From positions 1 through 18,372 of the forward strand of contig JBCBST010000060.1 of assembly GCA_039819115.1 (NCBI GenBank): DNA of 18,372 nucleotides, written 5' to 3'. A program made the position numbers and the translations under genes. Source of the stretch: JBCBST01 sp039819115 (GTDB taxonomy: Bacteria; Bacteroidota; Rhodothermia; Balneolales; Balneolaceae). The notes under the pieces were generated by a model. The model saw only the letters and a list, made by a program, of their open reading frames with translations. It did not search any database and had not been told where the DNA came from. Below are positions 1-8,826 of the stretch, piece by piece; position 1 is the stretch's first letter; every line of letters begins with the position of its first letter.

Positions 1-124
1 CTAAAGAAAAGGTTAGCTCAGTGTTATGCTATCGTAAACAAGAGCATTTTATTCCTGATTTTATGAGTTGATTCTAATCGTTTTTGTCGTGTTTTAACTT
101 AATTTTGTCTTTTCAGCATTATAC
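1..124. other. Upstream spacer, no gene identified
   Basis: AT-rich DNA before the histidine kinase. The first frame is open from base 1 to a TGA at 64-66, so it could be the last 21 codons of a gene that enters from the left, but the peptide has no recognisable family signature. A TAATTTTG at 100-107 resembles the Bacteroidota -7 element (TAnnTTTG). A TTTG lies at 83-86, only 13 bases upstream, which is closer than the roughly 20 bases expected for the -33 element, so a promoter here is only a weak suggestion. Confidence 0.3.
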
Positions 125-2236
125 ATGGTACAGAAACTCACTTTACAGCAACGAATTTTCCTCATTTCATCTCTACTCGTTGTGGTTGCATTCGCAATGG
201 TATGGATTTTTGTGCGTCCTGGTTATAAAGAAGCTATTATCAATGAGCGCACTACGGTTGTTTCCCAACTCCAGGAATATTCTCTCAAAAGAGCCGATAA
301 GCAGATCCGGGACTGGCTAAACGCCACGAACTATCTCGCAGAAGGCATTGTGGAGAAACCGGCTGAGGTGCAGTCGTTGGTACAGCGGGGCATCAACCTG
401 ACGCCGGGACTCATGAAAATAGAGCTTACCGATATCCAGTCGAACGAAACGCTGGAAATGGAGCGCTCCATCTACTCCGACGTCAACTACCAGTTAGAAG
501 GTATACAGTGGATACCCGCCCTGCAGGACGAACGTATTTATGTGAGCTGGGTACCCTCTGAACAAACGGATGTCGACTTTTTCCTCACCCAACGCACCAT
601 TCAGGTGGGCGAAAACGTGTTTTCCCTCGTTCTCTTTTTTAATGTACGCACCATTTTAACGGAGCTCATACAAATTCCACTGGGCGACGGACAGTATGAG
701 GCCAGCATTGTATTTGAAGACGGAACCAATCTTTTGCCGTCCACATCCATCAGCTTCCCGAGCACACTGGTTGGAGACGCCAGCTTTGTAGATACAGAAC
801 CTATTGAGTTGAACGGAGATCAGTGGTTTGCCATGTCAACCCGGTTTCAGACCATTCCTTTCTGGCATCTTATTGCAGTGGAAGAATCCTTTATCCTTAA
901 ACCGGTAAACGACCTGGTCTTGTTTACCAGCTTATCCAGTGCCTCTATTCTCCTGCTGATGCTCCTGTTCAGCTTTTATGTGAGTTTCAGAATCAACAAA
1001 CCCGTAGCCAGCCTCATTGGTGATGTAGAAGTGATGAGTAACCTGGAATTTGACAAACCGGTTGCCCCCATCGCCCTTCCCGAGTTCGGATTAATGCGCG
1101 ATACGCTGGAACACATCCGCACCACTCTGCAACGCTATCAAAAACTGAATGTGGAAAAAATCATCCTGGAAGAATGGAAGAACCGGTACATGATGACCTA
1201 TTCCGAGGATTTCATTGGTATCCTGGATGGAAGTGGAACCTTTAGCTTTGTGAACAACAACTTACGCCAGTTCTTTGAACAGCTTAAGCTAAATCCCAAT
1301 CAAACGGTGCTGGACGATTTCCTGAGCAGCTCCCCCATACACCTGGAAATACCCACACAAACCATGCATTACCCTGATCCTTATGTGGTAACCATCGATC
1401 AGGCGGAACTCCGGCATATCCAGGAAGATGAAACCACCTATTACTTTGACTACCAGCTACTTAGGATCATAGATCGTGATGCCAACCAGGTTGCTGCCTT
1501 TTTGATTCTTCACGACAAAACCGAAGATCGCCTGCTGGATATTAAGCGTAACGACATGATTAACATCATTGTTCACGAGCTTAAAAACCCGATTACCGGT
1601 GTGGTTGGGCTCTCCAAACTGATGCTGGATAACACCTCCTTTGACGAACCCACAAGGAATGAGCTTCTCCGGGAGGTCTTCCTGTCCGGGGAACGGATGA
1701 ATGCATTGGTTAACCGATTCCTGGAAGTTCAGCGCCTGGAAAGCGGACGCCTGCCCGTCGAGTTCAGACACATCAACCTGCACGAAATCGTGGAAGACGT
1801 CAAAACGGTACTCAATCCGCTGCTTTCCGAGAAAAAACTGGACACAAAAGTGATCCCTCATGGTGATTCCTTTGAAATTGAAGGAAGTAAAGATTTAGCC
1901 TTCGATGCCATTCAGAATATTGTGAGTAATGCCATTAAGTATGGTGATGAAAACAGGACGATAGAGCTAGAGCTCACCGAAGATAAAGAACACATAAAAA
2001 TTGGAATTACAGACCACGGTTTTGGCATTAGCATTGAAGATCAGAAGAAAGTGTTCGATAAGTTCTTTAGAGTTAAGTCCAATCCTAAGGCGGCAAAAGA
2101 GAAAGGTACGGGTCTGGGATTGGCCTACGTCAAAGAGATCATGAACCGGCACGCCGGCGACATCACCCTGGAGTCGAACTCTAAAATTGGAAGTAAATTC
2201 ACACTCATATTCCCGAAAAAACAACAAGCTGCATAA
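125..2236 (+). CDS. Membrane sensor histidine kinase (HAMP-PAS-HisKA-HATPase)
   Basis: A 703-residue inner-membrane sensor kinase that should autophosphorylate on histidine and pass phosphate to a response regulator not encoded nearby. Visible order: TM1 at about 12-30; an extracytoplasmic sensor region at about 31-260 that looks Cache-like in size and layout; TM2 at about 263-288; HAMP-like linker 289-342; PAS-like domain about 352-465; HisKA with H-box His484 in the context H-E-L-K-N-P; and HATPase_c about 585-700. The ATPase domain shows N-box Asn602, G1 box D630-H-G-F-G and G2 box G-T-G-L-G-L from 661. Glu485 and Asn488 form the E-x-x-N pattern linked in HisKA kinases to phosphatase activity, so it may be bifunctional. 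The 125 ATG is chosen because TM1 follows directly; no Shine-Dalgarno sequence is visible. The next gene starts four bases after the stop, which suggests an operon. The ligand cannot be read from sequence. Confidence 0.93.
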   Translation: MVQKLTLQQRIFLISSLLVVVAFAMVWIFVRPGYKEAIINERTTVVSQLQEYSLKRADKQIRDWLNATNYLAEGIVEKPAEVQSLVQRGINLTPGLMKIELTDIQSNETLEMERSIYSDVNYQLEGIQWIPALQDERIYVSWVPSEQTDVDFFLTQRTIQVGENVFSLVLFFNVRTILTELIQIPLGDGQYEASIVFEDGTNLLPSTSISFPSTLVGDASFVDTEPIELNGDQWFAMSTRFQTIPFWHLIAVEESFILKPVNDLVLFTSLSSASILLLMLLFSFYVSFRINKPVASLIGDVEVMSNLEFDKPVAPIALPEFGLMRDTLEHIRTTLQRYQKLNVEKIILEEWKNRYMMTYSEDFIGILDGSGTFSFVNNNLRQFFEQLKLNPNQTVLDDFLSSSPIHLEIPTQTMHYPDPYVVTIDQAELRHIQEDETTYYFDYQLLRIIDRDANQVAAFLILHDKTEDRLLDIKRNDMINIIVHELKNPITGVVGLSKLMLDNTSFDEPTRNELLREVFLSGERMNALVNRFLEVQRLESGRLPVEFRHINLHEIVEDVKTVLNPLLSEKKLDTKVIPHGDSFEIEGSKDLAFDAIQNIVSNAIKYGDENRTIELELTEDKEHIKIGITDHGFGISIEDQKKVFDKFFRVKSNPKAAKEKGTGLGLAYVKEIMNRHAGDITLESNSKIGSKFTLIFPKKQQAA

Positions 2237-2240
2237 CATC

Positions 2241-4010
2241 ATGAAGAACATAGGGGCAATTGTGCTTATCTCACTCACGGCACAATACATATCAGCTCAG
2301 GATCAGGTCACCTTTTCATCCGCCGAATTACAGGAAATATCTGTTCGATATAGCGGTAGCGTCCTGAACTGGCCGGTACTGGTAAAACTCGCAGACCACG
2401 ACATTCCCAATAACACATTCACCTTAACCCGCTCCGATATTGTACAGCTTCAGTCCCTTTCGGATATGTCGTACGAAGTAGACGAGCAACAAAACCGGTT
2501 AAAAGAACTGATTGCCACCGGTGCTATGGTATTTGCCCGTGAAGAACTTGAGGCCGCGAACCAGGTGCTTGGCGTTTACCTGAATCATATTCGCGACGGA
2601 GAACTGGAACAGGCGCTGCAAGCAGGTATCGAACTTAAACCCGCTGTTGATGCCCTCGACGCCAAACTATCGGAAAACCGGGTGATTGCCGTACAGGCTC
2701 AGCTTTCCAAAAAAGAAGGTAAGGTAGACAAACGCCTTGGACTATTAGGCAGCTGGTTGCAGGCCGCTGTAGGCGACATGCTGAAAGAGGCCGATGGTAT
2801 CAAGACCTACGAAGAAAGCTATGCATCGCTCACCTTTACCGACGGCACAAAGATACAGGTAAGCCCCGAAACAGAAGCCACCATCCGGAAGTCGCGCATC
2901 GATAAACTGGATGATAGCTCCGACACCGAAATCACCCTCGTTGACGGCGGTATCTTAGCCAAGCTATCGGCAGCGGCAACTGAAAAAAGCACCTATGTGT
3001 TAAATGCAGGTCCGTCCCAGTCCGAAATCCGTTCCATGAATTTTTACGCCGAAGCCGATGGAAACGATAAAGCGTCCCTCTCCAATTACGACGGCGAAAC
3101 CGTTGTAAGTATGGACGATGTAAACGTAACCCTTCGAAAAAATGAAGGAACCATCGTGGAAGAAGGCAAGGCGCCGCTCCCTCCTGTCAAGCTGCTTCCG
3201 GCACCAAAAATTGCGTGGGCTTCCATGGACACCGTTCTGTACCGCGAAGATGTGATTCTAAGCTGGCTGCCCGTTACTGACGCCACCAGCTATCATGTGC
3301 AATACAGCACAGAGGCTAATTTTGACGAAAACGTTTCCGATGTTAATACCACATCGAACTCCGTACGGATCGAAAACCTGGCCGAAGGCCGTACCTTTGC
3401 CCGTGTTCAGGCCATTGACCGGCTGGGGCTGAAAGGGCCCTATACGAAGTCGGTTCGTATCATCCGAAACACCGATAGCCGATCTCCGGCCCTTTTTGTG
3501 GACGAGACAACGCGCTCAATTATTTTCACCTCCGACAATACCGCGGTTATAAATGGCACCACCGAACCCGATGCAAAGCTGACAGTAAACGGCTTTTTGG
3601 TTGCGGTTCAGCCCTCCGGATCGTTTACCTGGAAAGTTTCCAATATAACCCGGGAGAAATCGGTGACGCTTAAAACCACCGACGGATCGGGAAATTCCAC
3701 CGAAAAAACCCTACGTGTGATACGACTCACCGAAGCTGATTTGTATCGACTTACAGCCAATGGTGGACGTATCACAAACGACACGTTTTACATCAACAAA
3801 CAGCAGAATATTACGGTATCGGGTAATGCGTACCCCGGGCTTGAAGTATTTGTGAACAATAACGGAGATGAAAAACGAATTAAAACCGATTCACAAGGTA
3901 GATGGGGATTCACTTCGAGGATGAAAGAAGGCAATGTTTCTATTATCTTCAAGGATGCATTTACCGGTACAAGCTACCTGACAAAAGTGTATACTGTTCA
4001 AGCTAACTAA
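2241..4010 (+). CDS. Secreted FecR-domain protein with Fn3/Ig-like modules
   Basis: A 589-residue exported protein. I choose the ATG at 2241 because a signal peptide starts there (K, then a hydrophobic core IGAIVLISLTA, ending around S-A-Q at residue 20). The in-frame ATG at 2187 would add 18 polar residues inside the kinase gene and bury the signal. Layout: an N-terminal region containing V-L-N-W-P-V-L that faintly recalls LysM; a helical stretch at about 75-170; a FecR-like beta domain at about 175-265 (T-F-T-D-G-T-K-I-Q-V, then L-V-D-G-G-I-L-A); an Fn3-like domain at about 323-409; and two Ig-like modules at about 425-495 and 508-587. This is not the classical anti-sigma FecR: it lacks the cytoplasmic N-terminus and TM anchor, and no sigma factor is adjacent. 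An envelope scaffold or ligand-sensing role is inferred from context. The next gene follows after 15 bases. Confidence 0.85.
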   Translation: MKNIGAIVLISLTAQYISAQDQVTFSSAELQEISVRYSGSVLNWPVLVKLADHDIPNNTFTLTRSDIVQLQSLSDMSYEVDEQQNRLKELIATGAMVFAREELEAANQVLGVYLNHIRDGELEQALQAGIELKPAVDALDAKLSENRVIAVQAQLSKKEGKVDKRLGLLGSWLQAAVGDMLKEADGIKTYEESYASLTFTDGTKIQVSPETEATIRKSRIDKLDDSSDTEITLVDGGILAKLSAAATEKSTYVLNAGPSQSEIRSMNFYAEADGNDKASLSNYDGETVVSMDDVNVTLRKNEGTIVEEGKAPLPPVKLLPAPKIAWASMDTVLYREDVILSWLPVTDATSYHVQYSTEANFDENVSDVNTTSNSVRIENLAEGRTFARVQAIDRLGLKGPYTKSVRIIRNTDSRSPALFVDETTRSIIFTSDNTAVINGTTEPDAKLTVNGFLVAVQPSGSFTWKVSNITREKSVTLKTTDGSGNSTEKTLRVIRLTEADLYRLTANGGRITNDTFYINKQQNITVSGNAYPGLEVFVNNNGDEKRIKTDSQGRWGFTSRMKEGNVSIIFKDAFTGTSYLTKVYTVQAN

Positions 4011-4025
4011 TTTTTTCCTGCATAT

Positions 4026-7000
4026 ATGATTAAACGGCTACCTGTCGTCTTGGGATTGGCGATGCTTACCTTTGCACCCGCTGCTGGGCAGGAGATGTAT
4101 TTATCCATATCCGGGAAGTCCGTTTCTGTACAAAGCGGCGATACCCGCCATACCTACGACATCTGGATTAAGCCCGAAGGCGACGTTGACGGCACCCTCC
4201 AGGTGTACGATGCCGGACTGGGCGGTGCGGTAGACCTGATTGTTGAAAATGACAATAATACATCCACCAGTTTTCGCGTCTATCCCTTCAACCAGCTGTA
4301 CAGCGAACAAAATGGGAGTGTGGCTGCACGGGCTAACGGCCAGGACCCTATCGTAGAACTGATTGCTGCATCAGAAGAACGATACCGAAACCGCTGGGTT
4401 CCCCTCACCGATGTTTCCGTATCTAATAACAGTGGATACCTGGTACGTGTAAGCGCCGATAACGGTGACGATGTGAACAGCTTTAACTTCCGGGTGGTAG
4501 ACGCCAACGGACGCGTACTCACCGGAACATCGTGGAAAATCATCGCCATCGACTTATCCATTGGCATCTTTCAATCAGACAACAATAAATATTTTCAGTT
4601 AAAACCCTACTCCGGATCGGCAGCCAACGCTCCCGATTTGATTGTTTCCGGTGAGGAAGACTCCCAGGTTAAAAAACTGGATTCCTTCGGAGGAACCTAT
4701 GCCCTGACGGGCGAACGCATGCCGGCCAATCGCTTCGGACTGGAAAACAACTGGGGGATAGAAATCAGTGGTTCCGATAACTGGCTGAATAACCTCACCA
4801 TTACCGGGCGCGCCAGCCCAGTGCTTTGGGTATTTGAACCGCTGGTGACGGATGCCGTGCGTAAACCCCAGTTACTCATCAACGAAAAAGTTACTCCCAA
4901 CTGTACGGAGAAGGCCTTTGAGATACAAACCAACGCATTTTCGCGGCAGGTGCTGTCCAATGCCCAGTGGGTGTTTCAAAACAACACCATAGCCAGCGGG
5001 CCCAACCCGGCGATCACCTTTCAGACCCGTGGCAATACCGAGGTGGATGTGCTGTTAGCCAACCGATCGGCCTACCTGCCTGAGTACTGGGTATACAACA
5101 AACCCGTTTTTCTGAACACCCCTCCCATTGCACGCCTTCAAGCCCCCAAAGAGGTCATTTCACCCTCAGAACGAATTACCCTTTCGGCTGAAAACTCCTA
5201 CGACCTGGAAGGAAGAGAACTCGAATATACCTGGATTGTGAATGGAGCGGTACGGGGTACGGAACCTACATTCACCTTCTCAAACACCATTTCCGGTTTA
5301 TACACCATATCCCTCAGGGTGTCGGATGGGGGCTCTTCACCGGTGTGTAGCAGCGATGAACAAGAAATTCAGCTGCGTGTAAACACCCAGCCCTACGCCG
5401 AAATCCTGATTCCGGAAGTATTCGGAACCTCCGAACGGGTACTTGCTAACGTAGCCAATGCCTCCGATGCGGATAACGATCAGCTTACTTACTCCTGGTC
5501 GGGTATCGGAATCGTTGAAACCAGTGTTGGAGACCAGGTTGGCGTTTTGCACCAGGCTCCCGGTAATTATTCGGTATCCCTCTCTATTAATGATAACTCC
5601 GGGGCCGACAATGCCGCATATCGTATTTCAAAAACCTACGAGGTGAATGCCTCTCCGGTAGCTCAGTTTTTAGTGCCCGATCGTGTGGCCCCCGGCGAAG
5701 TGTTTCAGCTGGATGGTAACGCCTCTTCCGATGCCAACGGAAACCCCCTCTCCTTCCGCTGGTTTGTGAATACCAACGAAGTAGCCCGTTCAGAGACTGC
5801 ACCTATTTCTTTTACCGACCCGGGCATGTACGAAATCACCCTGGAGGTGGATGATGGCCGGGGGGTATCCAATTCCAAGCAGCGGGTTACCCGCACGGTA
5901 AGTGTAAACGCATCGCCTACACCGGTTATAACAGCTACCAACCAGACTTCGTTTGCGAATGTGGAGTTTTCCGGGCTGAACAGCACCGACAGCGAATCCC
6001 AGATTGTATCCTATGCGTGGGACTTTGGAGACGGACAAAGTGCAACTGGTCCCAATGTGACCCATATTTACCAGCAGCCGGGAGAATACACCGTACAGCT
6101 AACGGTGGATGACGGATCCGGGCTGGCTAATAGCTCCCAGACCACCGAACACAAGCTGGTCATTAACCGCTTCCCTGTAGCTGATTTCACCGCACCGGTC
6201 ATGATTGCACCGGGGCAGGAATTCTCCGTGGATGGTACCGTAAGCTCCGATGCCGACGGAGGAATTAACACCTACGAATGGTTTGCAGATGGCGAACCGG
6301 CCGGCTCCGGACCTCGTCTCTCCCTCTCCTTTACCGAACCGGGTCCGCATAGCGTCACGCTACGGGTAACCGATAACTCGGGATATGAACTGGCTCAGGG
6401 CCTCATCACCAAACAGGTGACCGTTAACCGGCCCCCGGTAGTCCTCTGGGAAACCATCCCCGATGCCCTCACCCCGAATACAGAAATCATTTTTACGGCA
6501 GCCGACTCGTACGATCCGGATGGCAATATCGACCGGTACATCTGGCAATTTGAAGACGGAACTGAAATCCGCGGAAAGCAGATTCAGCGCTTTTTCACCG
6601 AGCCGGGACCCAAACGCTTCACGCTTACTGTAATTGACGATGCGGGATTATCCAACTCCAGAACGGTGGTACAAGGCATAGCCAACATCAACCACCAGCC
6701 CTACATCGTATCCGAAAAAACCATACGCTCGAACTCCATGTCGGTTAAGCTGGATGCATCGGGAAGCTACGATCTGGATAACGATCCCATCGATTTTGAG
6801 TGGACCCTTCCGGACGGCTCCAAACGTAAGGAAGCCTCTTTTACCTGGCAGGCTCCCGTACCCGGCGTACACATCATAGGCCTCACCCTCGACGATAAAA
6901 AAGGACTGGATAACAGCGTGAACACCGAATCGATACAGGTATTAGTAAACCGCCCGGTTAAAGCCGTAGTGGAATCCCAGATCTCGTCCTGTACGGGTCA

Positions 7001-8735
7001 GACCGTATTATTCAACAGCTCCCAGAGCTTCGACCCCGATGGAGATCCCTTCAAAGTACAATGGGATTTCGGAAACGGAGTTACTTCTGAAGAAGCGAAT
7101 CCATCCTTCGTGTACGAAACACCCGGCATTTACGAAGCTACTCTTACCCTGAACGACGGCATTTCTGAGTTACCCACCATCACCAAGATACCGGTGATCA
7201 TTGAAGGTTCACCCGTAGCCAAAGTAGATATCGCGGATACCACCATTTGTGTGAATACGGCCCTCGATCTGGATGGATCAGCCAGTACCGATCCCTCCGG
7301 TGGCAGTCCGGCTCTGACCTGGGATATGGGAGACGGAACCACATTAACAGGACCAAAAATACGACACATTTTCACTCAACCCGGTGACTACACCGTGTCC
7401 CTGCTTGCAGAAGGATCCGGCTCGGGACAGTGTGGTAACATCAGTCAGACTACCACCCGCGTAAAAGTGATTGAAGGTCCTATTGCGGAATTCAACCTGC
7501 CTGAATGGATCTCTCCCGGCGAACTCATCGCCCTGGATGGTTCCGGTTCCTATGCTGATGGCGGCTTCCGCTCCGCTACCTGGAGCATCGACTCCGAAAA
7601 CCTGGCCGACAAGCTGGAAGGACTTCAAAATTCGTACACGTTCAACGTTCCAGGCGAGTACTTCGTCACGCTGACTCTGGTCACCAATACCGAGACGGCG
7701 TGTAACACCATCAGCCTCACCAAATCGCTGAACGTGAATGCCGCACCGGAAGTCATCTGGTCCATTCCCGAAACCATTGCGGAAGGCAGCGATCTGAAAC
7801 TGGATGCCCTTCAGACCAAAGACCCCGATGGGTATATCAAAGAATATAAATGGTTTATTGATGACGGATTCGTGAGCAGAAATGCCTCGGAAATCATCAA
7901 ATACATTGCACCGGGCGAGCATAAGGTCACGCTTGAGGTACTGGATAACTCCACCGCTGCCAATAACCGGGTGGTACTGGAAAAAACCTTCTTTGCGAAC
8001 AGCGCTCCAAAGCCGCAAATCATCGGTCCGGACAACCTGTACCTGAACGAAGAAGTACGGTTCAGCTCCGGGTTGGCTCAGGATGCTGATCGTGATCCCC
8101 TTACCTCCACCTGGTTCCTGGATGGGCAGCCCATTCCGGCCCCATCCTTCACTCCTACCGAATCGCGCATGTACCAGTTAAAGCTGGTACAGGACGACGG
8201 ACGGGGTTTACCAAACTCGGTCGACTCTGCCATTGTGGAAATTACTCCTGACCCGATCCCGGCCATCGTTTCCCCGAATTTACCGGAACGCATTGCACTT
8301 GGAGGCTCCTTAAACGCCTCGAACCTCGGACTACCAGCCGGCTGGAATTTCCAGGGCACAAACGGAGCCTGGATTGCCAACTCGGTAGGCACCACCCCTA
8401 TCATCATGGTGTATGCCCCTCAGGGTAAAACACTGGCCACCGATACCACTCAAATTGAGGTAGTGGATCGTTTACGGTTCGAAAGCACACCGGCACCTGT
8501 ACGGGTAGCGTGGAACCCGGTGAACCCAACCACCATTGTATCGGCACCGGGTGTAAACCGGGCTGGTAATGAGGTACAATACACCTGGAAACAAGACGGT
8601 CGCGTTTTGGGTCTGGGTACCCAGTTACAGGTAGAGCTTATACGTGGTCCGAACCGCTTTGTGGTTGAAGTTATCGACTTAAACGTGGATCAATCGGTAC
8701 CGGCAAGCGTGGAGATTGTGGTAACAGCCCAGTAG
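4026..8735 (+). CDS. Giant secreted PKD-repeat protein
   Basis: A 1569-residue exported protein with a signal peptide (M-I-K-R, hydrophobic core, A-P-A-A-G-Q at about 17-22). After a beta-rich non-repeat region (about 23-360) come roughly twelve consecutive PKD-like repeats of about 83-92 residues from residue 364 to about 1408. Their boundaries are marked by recurring V-N-x-x-P, D-x-D/N-G/N and P-G-x-Y/H-x-V-x-L motifs. Canonical PKD cores appear as W-D-F-G-D-G, W-D-F-G-N-G and W-D-M-G-D-G in the fourth, eighth and ninth repeats; others are diverged. Two more degenerate modules close the protein. There is no catalytic domain, LPXTG, C-terminal anchor or obvious type IX sorting domain, so surface attachment is unexplained. 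PKD arrays typically act as extended adhesive or binding stalks. It probably shares a transcript with the kinase and FecR genes. Scattered cysteines in repeats 1 and 8-10 could form disulfides after export. Confidence 0.9.
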   Translation: MIKRLPVVLGLAMLTFAPAAGQEMYLSISGKSVSVQSGDTRHTYDIWIKPEGDVDGTLQVYDAGLGGAVDLIVENDNNTSTSFRVYPFNQLYSEQNGSVAARANGQDPIVELIAASEERYRNRWVPLTDVSVSNNSGYLVRVSADNGDDVNSFNFRVVDANGRVLTGTSWKIIAIDLSIGIFQSDNNKYFQLKPYSGSAANAPDLIVSGEEDSQVKKLDSFGGTYALTGERMPANRFGLENNWGIEISGSDNWLNNLTITGRASPVLWVFEPLVTDAVRKPQLLINEKVTPNCTEKAFEIQTNAFSRQVLSNAQWVFQNNTIASGPNPAITFQTRGNTEVDVLLANRSAYLPEYWVYNKPVFLNTPPIARLQAPKEVISPSERITLSAENSYDLEGRELEYTWIVNGAVRGTEPTFTFSNTISGLYTISLRVSDGGSSPVCSSDEQEIQLRVNTQPYAEILIPEVFGTSERVLANVANASDADNDQLTYSWSGIGIVETSVGDQVGVLHQAPGNYSVSLSINDNSGADNAAYRISKTYEVNASPVAQFLVPDRVAPGEVFQLDGNASSDANGNPLSFRWFVNTNEVARSETAPISFTDPGMYEITLEVDDGRGVSNSKQRVTRTVSVNASPTPVITATNQTSFANVEFSGLNSTDSESQIVSYAWDFGDGQSATGPNVTHIYQQPGEYTVQLTVDDGSGLANSSQTTEHKLVINRFPVADFTAPVMIAPGQEFSVDGTVSSDADGGINTYEWFADGEPAGSGPRLSLSFTEPGPHSVTLRVTDNSGYELAQGLITKQVTVNRPPVVLWETIPDALTPNTEIIFTAADSYDPDGNIDRYIWQFEDGTEIRGKQIQRFFTEPGPKRFTLTVIDDAGLSNSRTVVQGIANINHQPYIVSEKTIRSNSMSVKLDASGSYDLDNDPIDFEWTLPDGSKRKEASFTWQAPVPGVHIIGLTLDDKKGLDNSVNTESIQVLVNRPVKAVVESQISSCTGQTVLFNSSQSFDPDGDPFKVQWDFGNGVTSEEANPSFVYETPGIYEATLTLNDGISELPTITKIPVIIEGSPVAKVDIADTTICVNTALDLDGSASTDPSGGSPALTWDMGDGTTLTGPKIRHIFTQPGDYTVSLLAEGSGSGQCGNISQTTTRVKVIEGPIAEFNLPEWISPGELIALDGSGSYADGGFRSATWSIDSENLADKLEGLQNSYTFNVPGEYFVTLTLVTNTETACNTISLTKSLNVNAAPEVIWSIPETIAEGSDLKLDALQTKDPDGYIKEYKWFIDDGFVSRNASEIIKYIAPGEHKVTLEVLDNSTAANNRVVLEKTFFANSAPKPQIIGPDNLYLNEEVRFSSGLAQDADRDPLTSTWFLDGQPIPAPSFTPTESRMYQLKLVQDDGRGLPNSVDSAIVEITPDPIPAIVSPNLPERIALGGSLNASNLGLPAGWNFQGTNGAWIANSVGTTPIIMVYAPQGKTLATDTTQIEVVDRLRFESTPAPVRVAWNPVNPTTIVSAPGVNRAGNEVQYTWKQDGRVLGLGTQLQVELIRGPNRFVVEVIDLNVDQSVPASVEIVVTAQ

Positions 8736-8826
8736 GTGTTGTGGATAACTCCACCGGGCCATCTCTTTATTTTACCGCGAAAAGATGGTAGCTTTATGCA
8801 CTTTGCAGTAAACAAATCGATTTCCT
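8736..8826. promoter_or_regulatory. Candidate trkA promoter region
   Basis: The 91-base gap between the PKD gene and trkA carries TTTATGCACTTT at 8793-8804, preceded by TTTATTTT at 8766-8773. The same 12-mer, also preceded by TTTATTTT (at 11761-11768), occurs at 11783-11794 upstream of the tyrosinase region. The pairing and intergenic position suggest a promoter element, although one shared 12-mer in 18 kb can arise by chance. A short inverted repeat (CCATCT, then AGATGG) overlaps the region but has no T-run, so I do not call a terminator. Confidence 0.3.

Noticed and set aside
83..107. Bacteroidota-type promoter (TTTG and TAATTTTG) before the kinase
   Set aside because: The -7-like box matches, but the spacing to TTTG is 13 bases instead of about 20 and the region is AT-rich, so I do not call it firmly.
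2187..2240. Upstream ATG (2187) as the start of the FecR-domain gene
   Set aside because: It would overlap the kinase gene by 50 bases and place polar residues before the signal peptide; ATG 2241 gives a standard signal peptide.
7344..8018. 224-codon open frame on the - strand inside the PKD gene
   Set aside because: It is antisense to clear PKD repeats, shows no family motif, and arises from the codon bias of the real gene, as do the many other antisense frames over 4100-8400.
8756..8790. Terminator after the PKD gene
   Set aside because: CCATCT...AGATGG gives only a six-base stem around a long loop with no T-run after it.
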